Assembly: GCA_964471535.1 (NCBI GenBank)
Contig: CAYYHA010000077.1
Span: 1 to 16,092, forward strand
DNA: 16,092 nt
DNA from: CAYYHA01 sp964471535
Lineage (GTDB): Bacteria; Myxococcota; Myxococcia; SLRQ01
Direction of reading: 5' to 3'
Under the pieces are notes generated by a model, which was given only the letters and a program-made list of their open reading frames with translations, was not told the origin of the DNA and made no database searches. Numbering within the stretch: position 1 is the stretch's first letter; each line of letters starts with the position of its first letter. Shown in pieces: positions 14,964-16,092 of the stretch. The position numbers were made by a program, and so were the translations under genes.

Positions 14964-14988
14964 CGGCTCGAGTTCCCAGATCGAGCCG
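14964..14988. other. Inverted repeat after the methyltransferase gene
   Basis: CGGCTCGA (14964-14971) and TCGAGCCG (14981-14988) form a perfect 8-bp stem with a 9-nt loop, 24 nt past the methyltransferase stop on the minus strand. It could terminate or stabilise that transcript, but no T-run follows, so an intrinsic terminator is not shown. Confidence 0.35.
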
Positions 14989-15012
14989 AGCCCACGGAGA
15001 GCGGACACGCCT

Positions 15013-16053
15013 TCAGCGGCGGCGGGCCCAGGCGTAGCACAGCGAGCCGTTCCGGGACAGGCGCGTGCCGCGCTCGAGGTCCTCCGGCAGAAGCGCCAGG
15101 CAGGCCTCCGGGTCGCGGTAGATGAGGTGCCAATCGGCGGTCCAGGTCTTCGACGAGCGAGAGGGGTCGGCGGGATGGAAGTTGGAGAAGGCGAAGAGGC
15201 CGCCTGGTGCCAGCTGCGCCGCGAGCAGGGAGGAGAGCGCCCGTCCCGTCTCGTCGTCGAGGTAGTCGTAGAGCCCGGCGCTGATGACGAGGTCGAAGGG
15301 TCCGCCGAGATCCGTCTCCGCCAGCCGCCGGATGGGCGTGTTCAGGAGCGTCACCTGCGCCTGCCACGGCTTCAGGCTCTGGGAGCGAAGGAAGCCGAGT
15401 GCGGCGGCGTCCTGATCCACCGCCGTGATCGACACCTCGTCGGTCGTCTCGAGGGCGCCTAGGAAGTCGGCCAGATAGCGGCCCCCGCCGGTTGCGACGT
15501 CGAGAACCTTCAGCCGCCCGCCCCGCCGCAGGTACTCCTGGTAGAGCAGGTCTCGGAAGAAGTGGCGGCGCTCCCACACGTCCTGCACGCTGTGGATGGT
15601 CTTGGCCAGCTCGTCGAGGCAATCCAGGATCGCCGGTTGTGTGGGATCCGCGCAGGGATCGTCCTCCATGTCGTACATGAGCTCGACGATCCCGTAGTCC
15701 CCGGCGTACCCGTGGGGCTTGGTGCAGCCGCGATTCCAGAAGCGTGAGCGGAGGAGCCAGGGCCAAAGGATCTGGTGGAGGGCACGCCGCCGCTCGGCCG
15801 GGGCGCCGTGCTTGGCCTCGTACGCCTCCACCGCCTGCATCATCCGCCAGTAGGCGGCTGCAACCTCGGTGCGGTCTTCGATGCCGGCGATGGTGATGCC
15901 TTTGCGCCGGAAGGCCCGGTCGCGTTCGGCGAGGTCCTCGACGAAGCGCCGCGCCACGTCTTCGACCGCCTGCCAGTCACGCGCCTCTTCTCCGGGCGTC
16001 GCAAGGTCGTGCTCGCGTGGGGTGTCGTGTCCTTGGGTGCTGTGTCGTGCCAT
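15013..16053 (-). CDS. Class I SAM-dependent methyltransferase
   Basis: The 346-residue protein has a Rossmann-type methyltransferase domain in its second half: motif I VLDVATGGGRYL (183-194), an acidic residue after strand 2 (AVDQD, Asp213), FDLVISAGLYDYL (253-265) and LAPGGLFAFSNF (281-292). The N-terminal half is helical and contains a conserved-looking KPHGYAGDYGIVELMY (112-127). I recall a similar GYAGD segment from proteins annotated as EF / 3-hydroxypalmitate methyl ester biosynthesis (PhcB-like), but the substrate here is unknown. ATG 16053 is preceded by GAGAGAGG about 10 nt upstream. The gene stands alone, with 223 bp before the atp cluster. The methyltransferase fold is secure; any signalling role is speculation. 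Confidence 0.9.
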   Translation of the reverse strand: MARHSTQGHDTPREHDLATPGEEARDWQAVEDVARRFVEDLAERDRAFRRKGITIAGIEDRTEVAAAYWRMMQAVEAYEAKHGAPAERRRALHQILWPWLLRSRFWNRGCTKPHGYAGDYGIVELMYDMEDDPCADPTQPAILDCLDELAKTIHSVQDVWERRHFFRDLLYQEYLRRGGRLKVLDVATGGGRYLADFLGALETTDEVSITAVDQDAAALGFLRSQSLKPWQAQVTLLNTPIRRLAETDLGGPFDLVISAGLYDYLDDETGRALSSLLAAQLAPGGLFAFSNFHPADPSRSSKTWTADWHLIYRDPEACLALLPEDLERGTRLSRNGSLCYAWARRR

Positions 16054-16092
16054 GATGCGGAACCTCTCTCGATGCGGGTTGGGACCTCGCCG

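Overview
The window is about 16 kb of GC-rich bacterial chromosome. It is tightly packed and largely housekeeping. High GC, frequent GTG starts, probable lipoproteins, a run of parvulin-type foldases between mfd and pdxA, and an F0 ATPase cluster separated from its F1 genes together suggest a myxobacterium-like or other former-deltaproteobacterial lineage. This placement rests on gene content and remembered gene order, not on a search. No rRNA, tRNA, CRISPR array, insertion sequence or phage gene was recognised.

Left half, plus strand (1-9863): the end of a beta-propeller-like protein (to 452) is followed by mfd, the transcription-repair coupling factor (504-4133). After a 183-bp gap comes a run of five genes: three SurA/PpiC-type peptidyl-prolyl isomerases (4317-5465, 5469-6446, 6443-7510), pdxA (7507-8490) and a lipoprotein of unknown function (8487-9863). 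The last four junctions are 3 nt apart or ATGA overlaps, so the run is almost certainly one operon. It combines envelope protein folding, one step of vitamin B6 synthesis and an uncharacterised lipoprotein.

Right half, minus strand (16053 down to 9929): a SAM-dependent methyltransferase (16053-15013) is followed by a 223-bp gap that probably holds the ATPase promoter. The F0 cluster follows: atpZ-like, atpI, atpB, atpE and atpF (14789-11899), encoding the membrane rotor and stator parts of ATP synthase. It ends at a strong intrinsic terminator (11811-11847), without atpH or F1 genes. The ATPase ychF (11796-10690) and a DUF151 bifunctional-nuclease-family protein with a secretion signal (10582-9929) come next. 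The two halves converge at 9864-9928.

I found no clearly novel system. The points most worth a second look are the exported DUF151 protein, the uncharacterised pdxA-linked lipoprotein, the unusual N-terminal extensions on AtpB and the AtpZ-like protein, and the three tandem foldases. No gene-free stretch exceeds about 225 bp.
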